Shown in pieces: positions 1 to 11,346 of a DNA stretch of 48,829 nucleotides. Within the stretch, counting starts at the first letter, position 1. The number at the start of each line of letters is the position of its first letter. Both the position numbers and the translations under genes were made by a program. Below the pieces are notes generated by a model. That model was not told where the DNA came from. It did not search any database and saw nothing but the letters and a program-made list of their open reading frames with translations. The stretch comes from Gnetum montanum (Eukaryota; Streptophyta; Gnetopsida; Gnetales; Gnetaceae): positions 1 through 48,829 of the forward strand of contig MNCI01008621.1 in the NCBI GenBank assembly GCA_015680685.1, read 5' to 3'.

Positions 1-439
1 ATCAGGGCTTTTCATTCGTTGGACTAGACCACAATAATAATCATTAGAATGTTACAATATCTCATTTTCCCTAATGCATGACATTCCTTTTTGAAGCTTT
101 CATGAATTTCAATTTGATTTGTAGAAGAGAAACATTTCACAAAAACTACCATTTCAAAGGTTAAGACACCTTTGTAGACCTTTCTATGACTAGGAACACC
201 TTACTCAATGTTATTATGTGAATGTGATTTATTGCTTTTAGAAGTAGAAGCCTTGTGCCAATTCATTACATAGACCGAAAACTTGCATATCTCAAGGTAA
301 GACAAAATTTCTTTAAAAGTTCTTGGGATTTGCATAAGACAGTGGTTGGTATTTTCAGAGGATACAATGGTTGAAAATATGAAATATCTCTTAAGAGGAC
401 ATGTAGCAAAATCCTAAACATATTCACAAATTAGTCAAG
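1..439. other. Unassigned AT-rich DNA
   Basis: I see no supportable gene, RNA or repeat here. Short frames near 240-430 could be an upstream continuation of the LINE-like remnant that follows, but no motif confirms it. Confidence 0.4.
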
Positions 440-835
440 GAGACTAATGTGAAAGGCAATACACAATATTATTTACACCACATTACATATAATAAACTAG
501 ATGTAAAAGCTCACCATCTTTTAGGTACTATTCCCATCAAATATTGGAATGCTATTAGCAAGCTTTGCTTAAGTTCTCACTCTCTTAGAATTGAAAATAG
601 AAGATGGATTCAATTACCTCAAAAAGAGCCCATTTGTAGGTTGTGCATATCAAGAACTCCATGAAGATGAGTTACATTTATTTCGTTCATGTGCTATGAT
701 TACTCATTTGATACAATGTTATAATGTTACAACAAAAAGCTTGTATAATTTGTTTTTGATGCTCTCATTGGTGTTTGGTCAAGGTCAATTTGTAGTGTCT
801 TTATTTTTCATGAAAATGTAATATATGTCCATTAT
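440..835 (+). pseudogene. LINE-like retrotransposon remnant (C-terminal Cys/His domain)
   Basis: Two overlapping plus frames, joined by a frameshift near 650, read like the tail of a non-LTR retrotransposon polyprotein. The first has SSHSLRIENRRW followed by a CRLC pair. The second continues with EDELHLFRSC, giving C-x2-C then an acidic E-D-E-x-H and a C. This is the general form of the zinc-binding region behind LINE reverse transcriptases. No reverse transcriptase core is visible upstream. The piece lies exactly where the kinase domain of the neighbouring minus-strand LRR receptor would be expected, so it may mark the event that truncated that gene. Family assignment rests on this short motif only. 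Confidence 0.45.
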
Positions 836-917
836 ATCCTATGAATCTTCTGAACTAATGAAATTTCAATAGTAATATTTAACTTATTTGTTGGAGTTTG
901 CCTTTTGGTTGTTTTGA

Positions 918-3195
918 CTATTCAACCAATAAGATCCCCGCAACAATATGCAACAAAAGACAACCTAGAATGCCAAGCACAATTTTCAGAATATTGTTTT
1001 TGCTTTGAGGTTATTTGCGTAAATTTGAATTTCCAAGGAACGACCATGTCGTTAATCTTAACTTTTTGAAGTCGCTGTGCAGGCCCGGGACCTCTGCATC
1101 AAAGTAGCAGGAGAAGTTTAAAAAATGGAGAGCCAAGTGATTTAACAGAGACGCAGGCACAGATCCCGTAAAGCTATTACCAGACATATCTATGCTCTGT
1201 AGCTGGGTGAGCTTAATCTGGATTGATTTGAAAAGGTTGCTGCTGAAATTATTGAGAGAGAGATTGATTTGGCGGGCATCTAACCAGCTATCCATGTAAG
1301 AATTAAGATACACTGGTTCCAAAAAGTTGATTTCTTGAGAGATTTGTAAACTGTTCGATCTGCATTCCTGCTATTTGTGGTGGCACTTCTCCTGTTAAAG
1401 CATTTGCTGACAAATCAAAATTAAATACAATGCTTTTGATACCCGCAACTTCTGGTGGTATTGGGTTAGACAGATTGTTTCCCAGAACCACAGGGTCTTC
1501 AAGAACAGGGCAGTTTTCCATCCGTGAAGGAATTTTACCGGACAGATGGAACCCGATAACATATTTCAGACAAACATAGATAACCAAGTGACTTGTTTAA
1601 GAGTGGTACCTCAGTCGAAATGCTGCCTGTAATTTGTTTCCTGGGAGACTGATGCTTTGCAGTGACTTCGGATTTGCAATTCGAAGAGGAATGGTGCTGC
1701 TTAATACATTGTCACGAAGATTCAGAAGAACAACAGATGATAAATTTCCTAAGCAGGGAGGGATGTTGCCAGAGATAACGTTATTAGACACTAGACTGGT
1801 ACAAATACCGAAGATTTGGCAAGGAGCTTCGAAAGGTGGGCCGCAGCGTTCCCGTTAAATGGTTATGACAGATACTCAAATGAGTTAGTGAGGAGCAATT
1901 GGATAGAGCAATGAGTTAGTTAAGCTGAACCACAAACTGAAAAAACACGTAACTGAAGACTTTAACAGAGCTCATAAGTTAGAAAGTGATTTCCAGTGGC
2001 TTGTAATAAAAACAAAGGCAAATGGCACCCTCAGGGACGACGATTGCTAATAAAATAAAATCAAACTTTTGACATTACACTCTTTTAAAAGAACTTAATA
2101 TTGTTTTTCAAGTCTGCTACCTGACATTGAAGTTGAACTAGGACGAGAGTAGAGCACTTCATATTATTGTCAAACTCAGTATAGCATATGTTTTGATACC
2201 AGGCATTCAGTCTGCATTTCCAAATAAAGAAAATAATATGAAAAAGGAAGATCTTCCAAACTTTTAGAAGGTGCCACTTAACAAACAGAATCATCACTGA
2301 AGATACATATAGAAAAACCAAGAATAAAAATCTTGAGACACACCAGTTTCAAATTTGACTGACAATCTGTTATTACTAATAACTTATTAGACAAGTCAAG
2401 AAACTGGAGGTGCAAGAGATTCCCCCATGATGGTGCGATGTTCCCATGAATCCATTGATGAATAAACTCAACCCCTGCAAATTGTTAAAGCTGCTGCCAA
2501 TGCAGGTAGGAAGATCACCTTGCAAATTGTTACCTCTTGAATTGAATTGTGTAAGAGCCGTGAGGTTCTCTAAACAGGGGGAATGGTTACAATTCAGTGA
2601 CACGGTAGAGACTGGCAAGTGAGCATGGAATAAAACCCATGAAGTAACTTTTGGTCAAGGTCAAGAACGGTCAAGGATGAAGATAGATTGCCTAGGTCAG
2701 CAGGAACGACACCCTGAATGTAGGTAAAGCTCTTCATGCTTGTTCAGTGCTCCTAACCAAGAAGGAGCTTGTCCACCCAACTGATTTCGGTAAAAATTCA
2801 ACTCTCGAAGCTTTTGGAGTATGGCAAGAGACTGAGGAATCTCACCAGTCAAGGAATTTGAACAAAGATAAAGAAATTGCAGTGAAGAAATGTTTCTAAC
2901 TGATAGGGAATGCCACCTTCAATTGATACATCCAACTTTTTAGGCCTATGAAATGTGTCCAGAAGTGATGCGATTGCGCCGGACAAAGAGCTATTAAAAA
3001 TATTAGAAGTACTTACAGGAATGATAAGTTACCAATGTTGGGAGACACTCATCCACACAATGTGACACTTTCAAGAGAGATTTTCACAACTTGGCCTAGA
3101 TGTTTAGTGGAGTAACTGATTCCAGTCCAATCCAATTGCATCCACTGGGAGGAAGAGTGGTAGTGAAATCATCATCATCATTCCAATCCTAATCT
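918..3195 (-). pseudogene. LRR receptor-like kinase pseudogene, ectodomain plus membrane segment, no kinase
   Basis: Read on the minus strand, this is a leucine-rich-repeat receptor in broken frames. At 3185-3100 an LRRNT_2-like N-cap is seen (DWNDDDD, then GCNWIG). Repeats of the L-x-x-L-x-L-x-x-N-x-L-x-G-x-(I/V)-P type follow at about 2880-2720 (SNSLTGEIPQSL), 2620-2430, 1790-1600 (NVISGNIPPCLGNLSS), 1460-1310 (LSANALTGEVPPQIAG) and 1270-1130 (GNSFTGSVPASL). The end, WSFLGNSNLRK, resembles the close of subfamily XII (FLS2/EFR-like) ectodomains. A stop (TAA) comes next. The same frame then continues into a hydrophobic membrane span (KIVLGILGCLLLHIVAGILL, about 990-925) and stops at 918. No kinase follows. 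About 500 bases (1870-2375) between repeats show no LRR coding and may be an intron or insertion. Many stops and shifts make it non-functional as it stands. Confidence 0.8.
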
Positions 3196-3496
3196 TTGAG
3201 AATAGAGAGCACTGGATTCCCCATTCCTTTGCTTAATCGCTGTGGGGAGACTGAAAACTTCTCTGCAACTCTTGTCTACACTGTCCATCAGTTCATCATC
3301 GATGCCATGATTCACTGGTCTGAAGCAGCCCCATTCTGCACAGCAATCAGAAAACTCTTTTACCAGACTCTGCGTTCCTCCTTCATCTCCTTTTCCATCC
3401 AGACACATCTTCAGTCTGGAGAAATCAAAGATAGGCATATCATCACTAGGATGGCCCTGTTGCAGTGGCAGAAGCAGCAGCCATGGGGATTGTCAT
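3178..3496 (-). pseudogene. 2-oxoglutarate/Fe(II) dioxygenase N-terminal exon fragment
   Basis: The frame from 3438 down to 3178 matches the DIOX_N domain of plant 2OG-dependent oxygenases: MPIFDFSRL, EWGCFRPVNHGIDDELMDSV, then REVFSLP and SALYSQR. These enzymes use 2-oxoglutarate and Fe(II) to hydroxylate hormones or specialised metabolites. The HxD..H iron site lies in the C-terminal half, which is absent here. An upstream in-frame pair of ATGs at 3496 and 3484 (MTIPMAAASATATG) lies one frame off, so a frameshift near 3440 separates the likely true start from the domain. The fragment ends abruptly where the LRR N-cap begins (about 3190), so the two genes are joined with no spacer. It could be a duplicated first exon or a recombination scar. 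Confidence 0.7.
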
Positions 3497-3548
3497 TGTG
3501 CTGACTGGCTTATTCCACAGCGTTTAAGTCCATGTCTGCATATATGTG

Positions 3549-3560
3549 TATATATATAAT
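3549..3560 (-). promoter_or_regulatory. Candidate TATA box of the dioxygenase fragment
   Basis: The minus strand reads attatatatata about 55-65 bases upstream of the ATG pair at 3496/3484. Spacing suits a plant core promoter, but the tract is also a simple AT repeat. Confidence 0.35.
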
Positions 3561-4127
3561 ACCAGTGGCATTCAAATGGAAAGGTACCAATTGAAAGCAT
3601 CAGAATCCTCCTGCCTAAGAAAAATCGAGTTGACAGTAACGGACGAATGAAAATATTGCAAAACGGCAAGCAAATAGCCACAACAAAGCCAACAGCCCCA
3701 CATGGTGCAGCTTAAACAAGCATATAAACAACAAAATCTACCGAATAACCACCAACTCACATGATAAAATTCTGTCAAGAAGCAAGAAATATACCACCTA
3801 TATTATGAAAAGCGTGTTCCTTTCCTTTAAAGTATTTAATTGGATAAGGGCATGAACAAGGCATGGAGTAGGGCAAACAACACATTACAAAAAATTTGAA
3901 TGAACACGTACAAAAAAGACAGCATGGAAAACAACAAACCCGGTATGCACATTTTTAGGTCTGTTTCGCTTTCTTTGGGTTAAGCTAAATCAAAGTTATG
4001 GTAAACATCATGAACCAAACAAATCTTGGAAACACCAGGGTCAAAAAAACAAATCCACATAATCAAACTAACTCCAAATGGGAATGATGATCTCCTTTCC
4101 TTTCCACATCTTTTAACTTTGAAAGTC
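3561..4127. other. Host intergenic DNA upstream of the dioxygenase fragment
   Basis: No coding, RNA or repeat signal was recognised. It ends at the exact insertion point of the giant minus-strand element and resumes at 31505. Confidence 0.5.
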
Positions 4128-4132
4128 ACACC
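4128..4132. repeat. Target-site duplication, left copy (acacc)
   Basis: The five bases acacc directly flank the LTR at 4133 and are repeated exactly at 31500-31504 beyond the other LTR. A 5-bp duplication is usual for Ty3/gypsy integration. Confidence 0.85.
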
Positions 4133-6037
4133 TGTGATGTCCGAAAATGTCGATGGCTGGAACACCGAGAAGTTGGTGGGCGTACAACCTAACTTTGAAT
4201 CCGTGCAAGGGTCGTGCTGGGAAATGGAAACGAGGTGCCTTGAACGGTGTTGTCGATCAGAGAGAAACTTACATGGTGTTAGAACGATTGTATGTGAGAA
4301 GGGTTTGTACTACATTACATGCAGACACTGGAACTGGCTAAGCCAGAGCATAGTAGGGTGTCCTGACCTAAAAATAGAGACATGAACGAGCAAATATGTA
4401 TGGAATAGCAAAAAAATGTTAGAGTTATGCTTAAAATCGAAGAAAAATGCTTTAAAAAGAAATGGAACAGAGCTTGAGAACAAAGAAATGCACCGCTCTA
4501 AAAATGGGGAGCATAACTTTTACTAGACAAGAGGTGAGAATGGCATGCAGGGTTAGGCAGGCATAGTGGCAACATAGCAATGCAATCATAGTCTCTAAGA
4601 TGCCCAAGACGCAAAGCTAATGGCTACAGTGGAGGCTGAACTTGCTAGGTTGGTTGTTGTTGTGTTCTGCAAGTGTAATGGTGGACTGCATTTTGAGAGG
4701 CGCTAACGTGCGAAACTCAAATGCTCAGGTGCGAGAGTCTCAGGGATGCTCAAACAGCTGAAATGCACAATGCTTTTTTGATTTGCCCACCCCTAGAGTG
4801 CTGAACGTTGGGGTATTTATAGGGCTAGGTTTAGCATGAAACGCATATCGAGCACCATGTGGCATGACCATACATGGGGTTATGCTGATATGTTACACTC
4901 TCATAAGAGTAGCAAAGTGTTATGCTCTGAAGGACAACAACAAGTTTCCAGAGATTGCTGAACTATAACTACACTTCCCGAACTACATGTGTTAGAGTTT
5001 GAGAGACCACAATGTACCTGCAAATAGTATAACTTGGAGGCTAAGCTCTCGAACTACGTCTTCCCCCCTCTTTTGAGTAGAGTCAAGCGTCGGGACAATT
5101 TTGGAGACCAATGGGGGTGCAAAAGAAATGCAAACTGCTGATCTTGATTATTAGAGGGACGTCAGAGCTGAGACAAAGGTTGATGCTAAGTTCTGGAGGC
5201 TTTTGGAGGCTATCGGAGGCTTTTTTCTTAGTGTCAAGCTAGCTACGCTTTATAGCATAACACAACACTTGGGGAAAATTTGCAAAATTTTCATTTTTCA
5301 CACTGGTTACACTGGCTACATTGGGGAGCATAGTAGAGCGTAGCAGGGACACTTAGTCAAATTTTGATGAAATCTGTAGTTTTCTTTCATGGTATGCTAG
5401 CTACACTCTAGGGCATAGTAGGAGAGGCAACCTCGGAAATTAGAAAATGTACCAAATGTATCTTCCATGTCGAGCTAGCTCAATAGATCCTTGTCCAACA
5501 CTTAGGAAAAACTGGGCACTAAAACTTGTGTCACATTTGCTATGCTATAAAGCATAACAGAGCATAGCAACCCAAGAGATAGAAAATTTGTCAAACTATT
5601 TTTTCCATCCCGAGAAATTTTGATAACCTCTTCCTTGGTACTTGGATGAACTGGCCACTAGGACATGTGCCACGTTGGCAATGCTGTGGAGCATAGCAAG
5701 CGTGACAACCCAGGAGATAGAAAATTTGCTGAATTGTTTCGTTCATCCCAAGTAACCCTTGACTACTTCTAGCTTGACACTTGGGCAAACTGGCCATGGA
5801 AGTGTGTGCTATGCTGGCTACACTAGGGAGCATAGTAAACAAATTGAGAGCATAGCAGGATACTTAGAGAAATTTTTATGGGACTCCTATTGATACTTGG
5901 AAAAATCTTGCAAAATAGGGCTCAATGTGTGCTACGCTAGAGAGCGTAACATCACACTTAGAAACAATTTGCCAAGTTTTGATACTTAGAAAAAATTTTC
6001 GTTAAAGACATAGAAGCTTGAAATTGGTGGTGTTTCA
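4133..6037 (-). repeat. 3' LTR of the minus-strand Tat-like element
   Basis: Homologous along its length to 29604-31499 in the same orientation. Read on the minus strand it begins TGAAACACCACC at 6037 and ends at 4133 in ..CA, the usual TG..CA termini. U3 holds about three degenerate units of roughly 140 bases (near 5490, 5631 and 5770), each with a phrase like acttgggcaaactggcc and a GCTATGCT-type motif. A TATA box lies at 4814-4823. Confidence 0.9.
4814..4823 (-). promoter_or_regulatory. LTR TATA box
   Basis: Minus strand reads gccctataaatacccc. The plus-element LTR has the same context (gccctataaatat, 33182-33194). In the other LTR of this element (about 30280-30290) the box is mutated to ctaaaaacac, so the 5' promoter is probably dead. 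Confidence 0.6.
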
Positions 6038-6051
6038 TTGGCTCCTTTTTA
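6038..6051 (-). promoter_or_regulatory. Polypurine tract of the minus-strand element
   Basis: Minus strand reads taaaaaggagccaa immediately before the LTR start TGAAACA. A purine-rich run at this place primes plus-strand DNA synthesis in LTR elements. Confidence 0.6.
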
Positions 6052-7599
6052 TTGATATCTGGAGAATTAGCCTGAGAGACATTGACAAAGAATACAAAAC
6101 ACCACAGCGAACACGACACCAACGCCACTCATTAGTGCCTAATTAGACAACACTTCACTATGCTTGAGAGTTCTAAGGGAATACAGTATGGTAGGAAATA
6201 GGTTAGGGAGATGGGTCAAGGGACAACAAATGGAAAGGATGTTCATTGTACATGTGGCTATAGGATGCAGCATTATGATGGCTTGTTGCTAAAGCATAAT
6301 CCCTCATTGGAGTGCTTGTAAGGAATTCAGCACATAGAGATGGCCTGTCCCTAGGATTTTGACCTCTCATTGGATTACTTGTGAGATGGTCAATCCGAGG
6401 TTGGACTGGTTGCGAAATGGCAACTGTGCTATTTTACTTGGGCACTTGTTTCATCCCATCTTTCTTTTGCTGTTGGTTATATATATATATATCTTTCTTT
6501 TTTCTTTTTATTTTTGCTTTCTTGTTTCTTTTTTTTTTTGGTTTTTTAAAAATGTTTTGTTGCCAGGCGAACTACACATCACTCAACAAAATTTTCTTAG
6601 AGGCAACCGCATCACATCTATAGGATAAGTGTTTCCTCCCTAGGATGAGTTGTGTTACATCCGCTTGGGGCTTTAACTAGTCGACAAAGGCTTCCCATGG
6701 GATGAGTTGCATTACATCCATCATGGGTTTTGCGATTGACTATAGGAAAGGTACCATGTGCATCGGATAAGCTTGTAGAAAGTGTGGGAAGATGTAAGAT
6801 CAAGAGGTAGAGGTGAAATGACTAGTGGGAAAATAGGGATATGCACTCTTAAGTATCTTGGTGAGTCAAAACGAACACATTGGAGCAGTGCAGTGACCTA
6901 CCACCACGATGAAACGTACCCTTAAGCAACACCACCAAGGCTTCATCTTGCAAATGCAACACGGAGAAAACAAGAAAAATAACCACCACGTGAGATGAAG
7001 GTAAAGTCCTGTTTGCAAGGGCATTGCAAAGGTTGCAAGTGCTGTATCAGTTATAGGTGCATGCAATGTCCAAAGCAAGAAGGCTAGTGTGGGTGTGGTG
7101 GCAACAAGCTACAAAACCTCCAGTAGCCACACCAAAAGTGAGCACTCAAGTGGCTAAAGGAATTGGTGATGTAGGTGCTCGGGAGTCCTCACCAAAGATA
7201 GGAGCCAAGAAACCTAGCAGCATGACATAGAATCACACTACTAGATGTTCTTCTAAGCTCGAGCAATGGTGAGGGCCAGAGAATGGTAGTGCTATGGCTG
7301 GGCCATAGTACATTTGGTTCTTTGGCAAGTGATGCTGATGATGAGAGCTCCAACCAAGATGATTGATGATGGTAACGGTAGCTCTAAAAGGTTAGCAAGA
7401 TGCCAAAAGGAATCTCTAGAAGATCAACAAGATGCCAAGGATGGTAACACTACAAATGTTCTAGAGTGTTTTTCCTTGATGACATGAACTTCATTTTAGA
7501 ACTACAATGCCCCACCCCATCCTGCCCAAAAGGTGTGGGCAAGCGACGAAGGATTGGAAGTATTCATGCTTGCTTGCCTAGAGAACTATGTGTGTTGAA
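6052..7599 (-). other. Long 3' non-coding region of the Tat-like element
   Basis: No retroviral domain is seen. An AT run and T-rich stretch lie at 6479-6545. The block 6618-6760 is shared with the plus element at 48400-48525 and also conserves its reading frame (GCNATHPMGS against GNATHHMGS, then KAPSGCNTTHP against KAPHGCNTIHP). It holds two copies of a motif like ggatgtaacacaattcatcc. About 7440-7560 is also shared with 47620-47720. Repetitive, imperfect units near 6290-6420 add low-level structure. Confidence 0.5.
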
Positions 7600-7865
7600 C
7601 TATGAACCTAGTTTAAGGTTCGAGCAGACTATGATGTGCTAATTTAAGTTCCTGGCAAACTATCGTGCTAGTTTAACATCGTAGCGGATGGTGGATGGCT
7701 AGTTTAAGGTCATAGCAGACCATGTTATGGGTGCCAGTTTAACGTCATAGCCCAAGGACATTCTATGTCAGTTTAACATTGTAGCAAACATTCTATGCTA
7801 ATTTAATATTATAGTAGATGCTCTATGCTAGTTTAACATTGTAGCGGATGTTTGCTTACCTTGCT
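7600..7865 (-). repeat. Repeat array C of the minus-strand element (AAACTAG family)
   Basis: About nine degenerate units of roughly 30 bases. On the element's sense strand each carries (C/T)TTAAACTAG or a variant preceded by a GGTC..GACC-type stem; on the plus strand the unit reads ctagtttaaggtcatagcag. The array lies just after the integrase frame and matches the array at 47210-47580 in the other element. Confidence 0.8.
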
Positions 7866-7889
7866 TTGTCATTGGCATAGTACTACATA

Positions 7890-9095
7890 CTAGGCGTAGT
7901 TCAAATTCAGGTATGAGTGGTTAATTGGATTGGCAAACTCATTGTTGTCTAGATCAACAAACTTGAATGCTCCATTGTCATAGGCCTTTATGACCAAGAA
8001 GGATCCTTCCCAGTTAGCTAAGAATTTATCCATGGGCTCGTGAATGACCTTGAGGCCCAGGTCCCCCTTCTTGATCAGACATTAATGTTGAATGTGGTGG
8101 TGTTTTTGCCATTACTTTTCTTGATACCACTTAATGTGATCAAGTGTTTGCATGTGCTCCTCCTCCATAGAGTTAAGGTCAATGGTTTTGAACTTGTTGT
8201 TCTAAACCTCATCAACGAAGCTTGAGAGTATCATATGGAGTGATGGGACCTGCAGTTCAAGAGGCAACATTGCTTTAGATCCATACACAAGACTATATGG
8301 CATCTTACTGATTATTGTTCTGCATATCGTACAATAGGCCCATAGTGCTTAGACTAGCTGTTCATGTCATTGTTTCTTGCTACTGCTAAGCATCCTCTTT
8401 AGAAGGTTGATGATGACTTTGTTCATAGCCTCCACTTGGCCATTTTCCTGTGGGTAGTATGGTGATGAAAAGAAATGTTTGATGCCAAGGTGTTCATAGA
8501 AAGCTTTAGTTTGTACACTACTAAATTATAGCCCATTTTCTATGACTATGCTCATGGGTAGACCAAATTGGATCACTATGTTGTCTAGAATGAATTTGTA
8601 GACTTGTTGCGATGTTGTCTTTTTCAGGAAAATGGCTTCAACCCACTTGGTAAAGTATTTAGTTGTAGTAATGATAAAGCTATGTCCTGCAAAAGACTTA
8701 GGTGTTATAGGTCCTATGATATCCAACCCCCAACATTGGAACAACCACATGATCTACGTAGTATGTAGTTTAGTGGGCAACAAGTGCATTAGGTTACCAT
8801 GTCACTGACACACGTCACATGTTCTAACCTTGGAAATGCAATCGCACTCCATGTAAGGCCAATATTAGCCTAGACATTTGATTTTTACTACCATTGCCCT
8901 GGGGGCTATGTGGCCTTGGCATAGTCCCTCATGGACTTGATCAACAATCATTTATGATTCACTACCACTAACGCAAGTTAACAGTATTCCATCATAGGTT
9001 CTGCAACATAAAGTGCTATCACCTACAAGGACATACTACCATGATCGCTTTCATATTACGTCTTTTTGGGTAGGGGTTAGATTTTGTGGAGGCTC
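7890..9095 (-). pseudogene. Integrase domain (minus-strand Tat-like element)
   Basis: Minus frames show the HHCC zinc region at about 8910-8810 (HEGLCQGHIAP, then CDVCQ). The catalytic core follows, with LDIIGPITPKSFAGHSFIIT at 8725-8670, IVIENG at about 8540 and ENGQVEAMNK at about 8440. The first catalytic Asp (LDIIGP) and the final Glu (GQVEA) are present, but the middle Asp of the usual D-N-G is Glu. The C-terminal domain (NWEGSFLV, then GAFKFVDLD) continues to about 7900. Integrase inserts the cDNA into the genome. Several stops and frame changes break it. It lies between the RNase H region and array C, as in the plus element. Confidence 0.85.
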
Positions 9096-9099
9096 TCCC

Positions 9100-10110
9100 T
9101 ATTGAAGGTATGTCTTAATATCGTCATACCACTATTGGGCATGAGCTGTGCTTGTCACATCTATGGATGCAATGCTTGTTGTTTGAGTTATAGGTTGGAT
9201 GTAATCCACTATTGAAGTGGGCAATGTAGAAAACATGTTGGATGCTATGTTTAAGGGTAAAGTGGCTAATGCATCAGCAATGGCATTTTTGTTACGAGGA
9301 ATGTGTTGGACATCTACAATTGCAAATTGTTTGAGCAAATGTTTTGCCAAATCGTAATAAGGTTGTAGATGTTGTACCTTGCAAGTGTAAACCTCTATTA
9401 CTTGGTTGACAACAAGTTGTGAATTGCCTTGGATTGCTATTTTTGAATTCCTAAATCACAAGCTATTAAGACACCTCTAAGGAGACCTTCATCCTTTGCC
9501 ACATTGTTTGTGCAAGGAAATAAAAAATGATATGCGAAGGATCAAATCTCCCTAGAGGAAAACATGATAATGATAGCGGCACTACCACCTTGTGTGGTTG
9601 AAGCACCATCAAAGTGTAAAACTGCTTCAAAGTTTGTAGGCATTGGACTTATGCTATTGACATGCTCATCCAGAAATTTTGGATCTATTGTTGCTTGATC
9701 GTCTATGGGTGAAGCCATAACTTGTGTGGCTATTTCTTAACCCTTTGTGAATGCTTGTGCTATGTAGTGTAGGTCAAACTCCGTGATTATTTCCTTCCAC
9801 CATGCAATTCGACTACTTTCTTATATGTTTGTAGTAATTGCCCAAAGTACATTACTTTTGCAGATAATATTAACCTGACTATGAAAAAGATAATGCCTCC
9901 ATTTTTTGAGTGCAAAGACTAACGCGAGACAATTCTTCTCTACATCATTGTATTTTTCCTCATGCACCACTAGTGCATGGCTTAAGTAATAAACAAGGAC
10001 CTCTAAGCTATTGTCTTACTTTTGGCAAAGTAGAGAAGCAATGGACACGTCTGAGGTTGCAAGGTAAATGTAGAATGGCTTATCTCCCTAGGAAGGGTAG
10101 ACCATTGGAA
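9100..10110 (-). pseudogene. RNase H region: decayed gypsy RNase H plus archaeal-type RNase H
   Basis: From about 10095 down, YIYLATSD and KWRHYLFHSQVNII match the RNase H of gypsy elements, but the usual catalytic Asp at the first motif is lost (LATSD). From about 9660 a second RNase H follows: LHFDGAS, CTNNVAKDEGLL, and near 9270 NAIADALATL, with HIPRNKN before it. This additional domain is characteristic of plant Tat elements, where it is thought to take over from the decayed one. Its usual A-E-Y motif reads A-K-D, and the GDS motif reads GNS. RNase H removes the RNA strand during reverse transcription. Frames are broken by stops. Confidence 0.8.
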
Positions 10111-10114
10111 GTTG

Positions 10115-11346
10115 AGCCAACTCCTTTTTGAGGTTGTGAAATGCCTCTTAGCATTGAGTTGTCCACTCAAAGTGGACTTCCTTTTTGAGCAAATGTTGCA
10201 TTAGCTACAACTTATCAGTCAACCTAGCGATAAACTTGTGTATGAATTGTAATCTGCCTTGTAACCTGCATAGCTCTTTAAGGTTTGCTAGTGTTGCTAA
10301 TTTGGTGATAGCCTTAACCTTCTCGGGGTCTACACATATACCTACTTCTGAGACCACAAAGCCTAGCATGGGATCATTTTTTATGCCAAAGACACACTTC
10401 TTGGGGTTTAGCCTAAGGTCATGTCTAAGGCAACATTTGAGGATGTGCTCTAAGTCATATGCATGATCATGAGCTAACTTGGACTTAACTACTATATCGT
10501 CAATGTAGTCATTGAGTAAGTCTAGTAGATAATCACTAAAGATATATGTCATCACACATTGGTAAATTGCTCCTGTGTTCTTTAGTCCAAAGGGCATCAT
10601 TGTATAGCAAAACATACCTCAAGGGGTCATGAAGGTGGTGTTGAGTTGATGCTATGGGTTGATACAAATTTGGTTGTACCCCGAGAACCTATCCATAAAG
10701 GAAAAAAAGGCATGACTAGCCATAGTATCAATGAGTTGCTCAATACTAGGCAATGGGAAATCATCTTTGATGGTCACCTTGGTTTTGTCCCAAAAGTCTA
10801 TGCAAATGTGTATGTTCCCATTTTTCTTAGGGACAACTACGATGTTTGAAACCTAGTCAGCATAGTCAGCCACTCGAATGAAACTAGCTTTGTAAAGCTT
10901 AGTGATTTCATCGCAAAATGCCAATGCCACCTCAAGTTTGACTTTGCAAACCTTTTGTTTGACTAGTTTTATGCAAGGATTAAGGATAATGTTATGTTGT
11001 ATTATACGAGGGTCCAAGCCTGGCATGTCCTCGTAGGACCATGCAAACACCTTAATGTTATCGTTGATGACTTTTGAGATGCTTTGTTTGATTTGAGGAT
11101 CTAAGAAAGAACTAAGTTTCAATGTATTTTCCTCACCTTTACATGTTACTACAAAGATTTCAATGAGAGGATCCTCGATTATGTCACCTAATTCTAGGTC
11201 CAGAGCTCTAACTAGATGGTCTAGCTAGTCTAGAGATGTCTCTAGGGATGCTATGTTTGTGTCATGAGTCATAGGTTCAAAGTATAAGAGCTCAGTGTTT
11301 ACGCATTTCATGGAATCATCATAAGGTTTAGTCAAGACTAAGGGTG
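10115..11346 (-). pseudogene. Reverse transcriptase domain (minus-strand Tat-like element)
   Basis: The frame from about 11345 passes DIIEDPLIEIFVV and reaches a well-kept entry region at 11122-10853 (NIKVFAWSYEDMPGLDPRII). After a damaged stretch, 10615-10205 reads MPFGLKNTGAIYQ, the catalytic YIDD box in NDYIDDIVVKSK (about 10510), LRLNPKKCVFG and LCRLQGRLQFIHKFIARLTD. This copies the element RNA into DNA. The fingers region (IDFKDLNK in the plus copy) is poorly preserved between 10850 and 10620. Upstream, array B separates it from the start of the opposite-strand gene. Confidence 0.88.

Noticed and set aside
4026-4385. 119-codon plus-strand ORF
   Set aside because: It crosses the element boundary at 4133 and runs antisense through the LTR end; chance frame.
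6359-6628. Hydrophobic small ORF with Phe-rich run
   Set aside because: The hydrophobicity comes only from a T-rich and TA simple-repeat stretch in a non-coding 3' region; no conservation in the sister element.
7600-7865. CRISPR-like array
   Set aside because: Units are degenerate and lack fixed repeats with unique spacers; it is a minisatellite within a plant retroelement.
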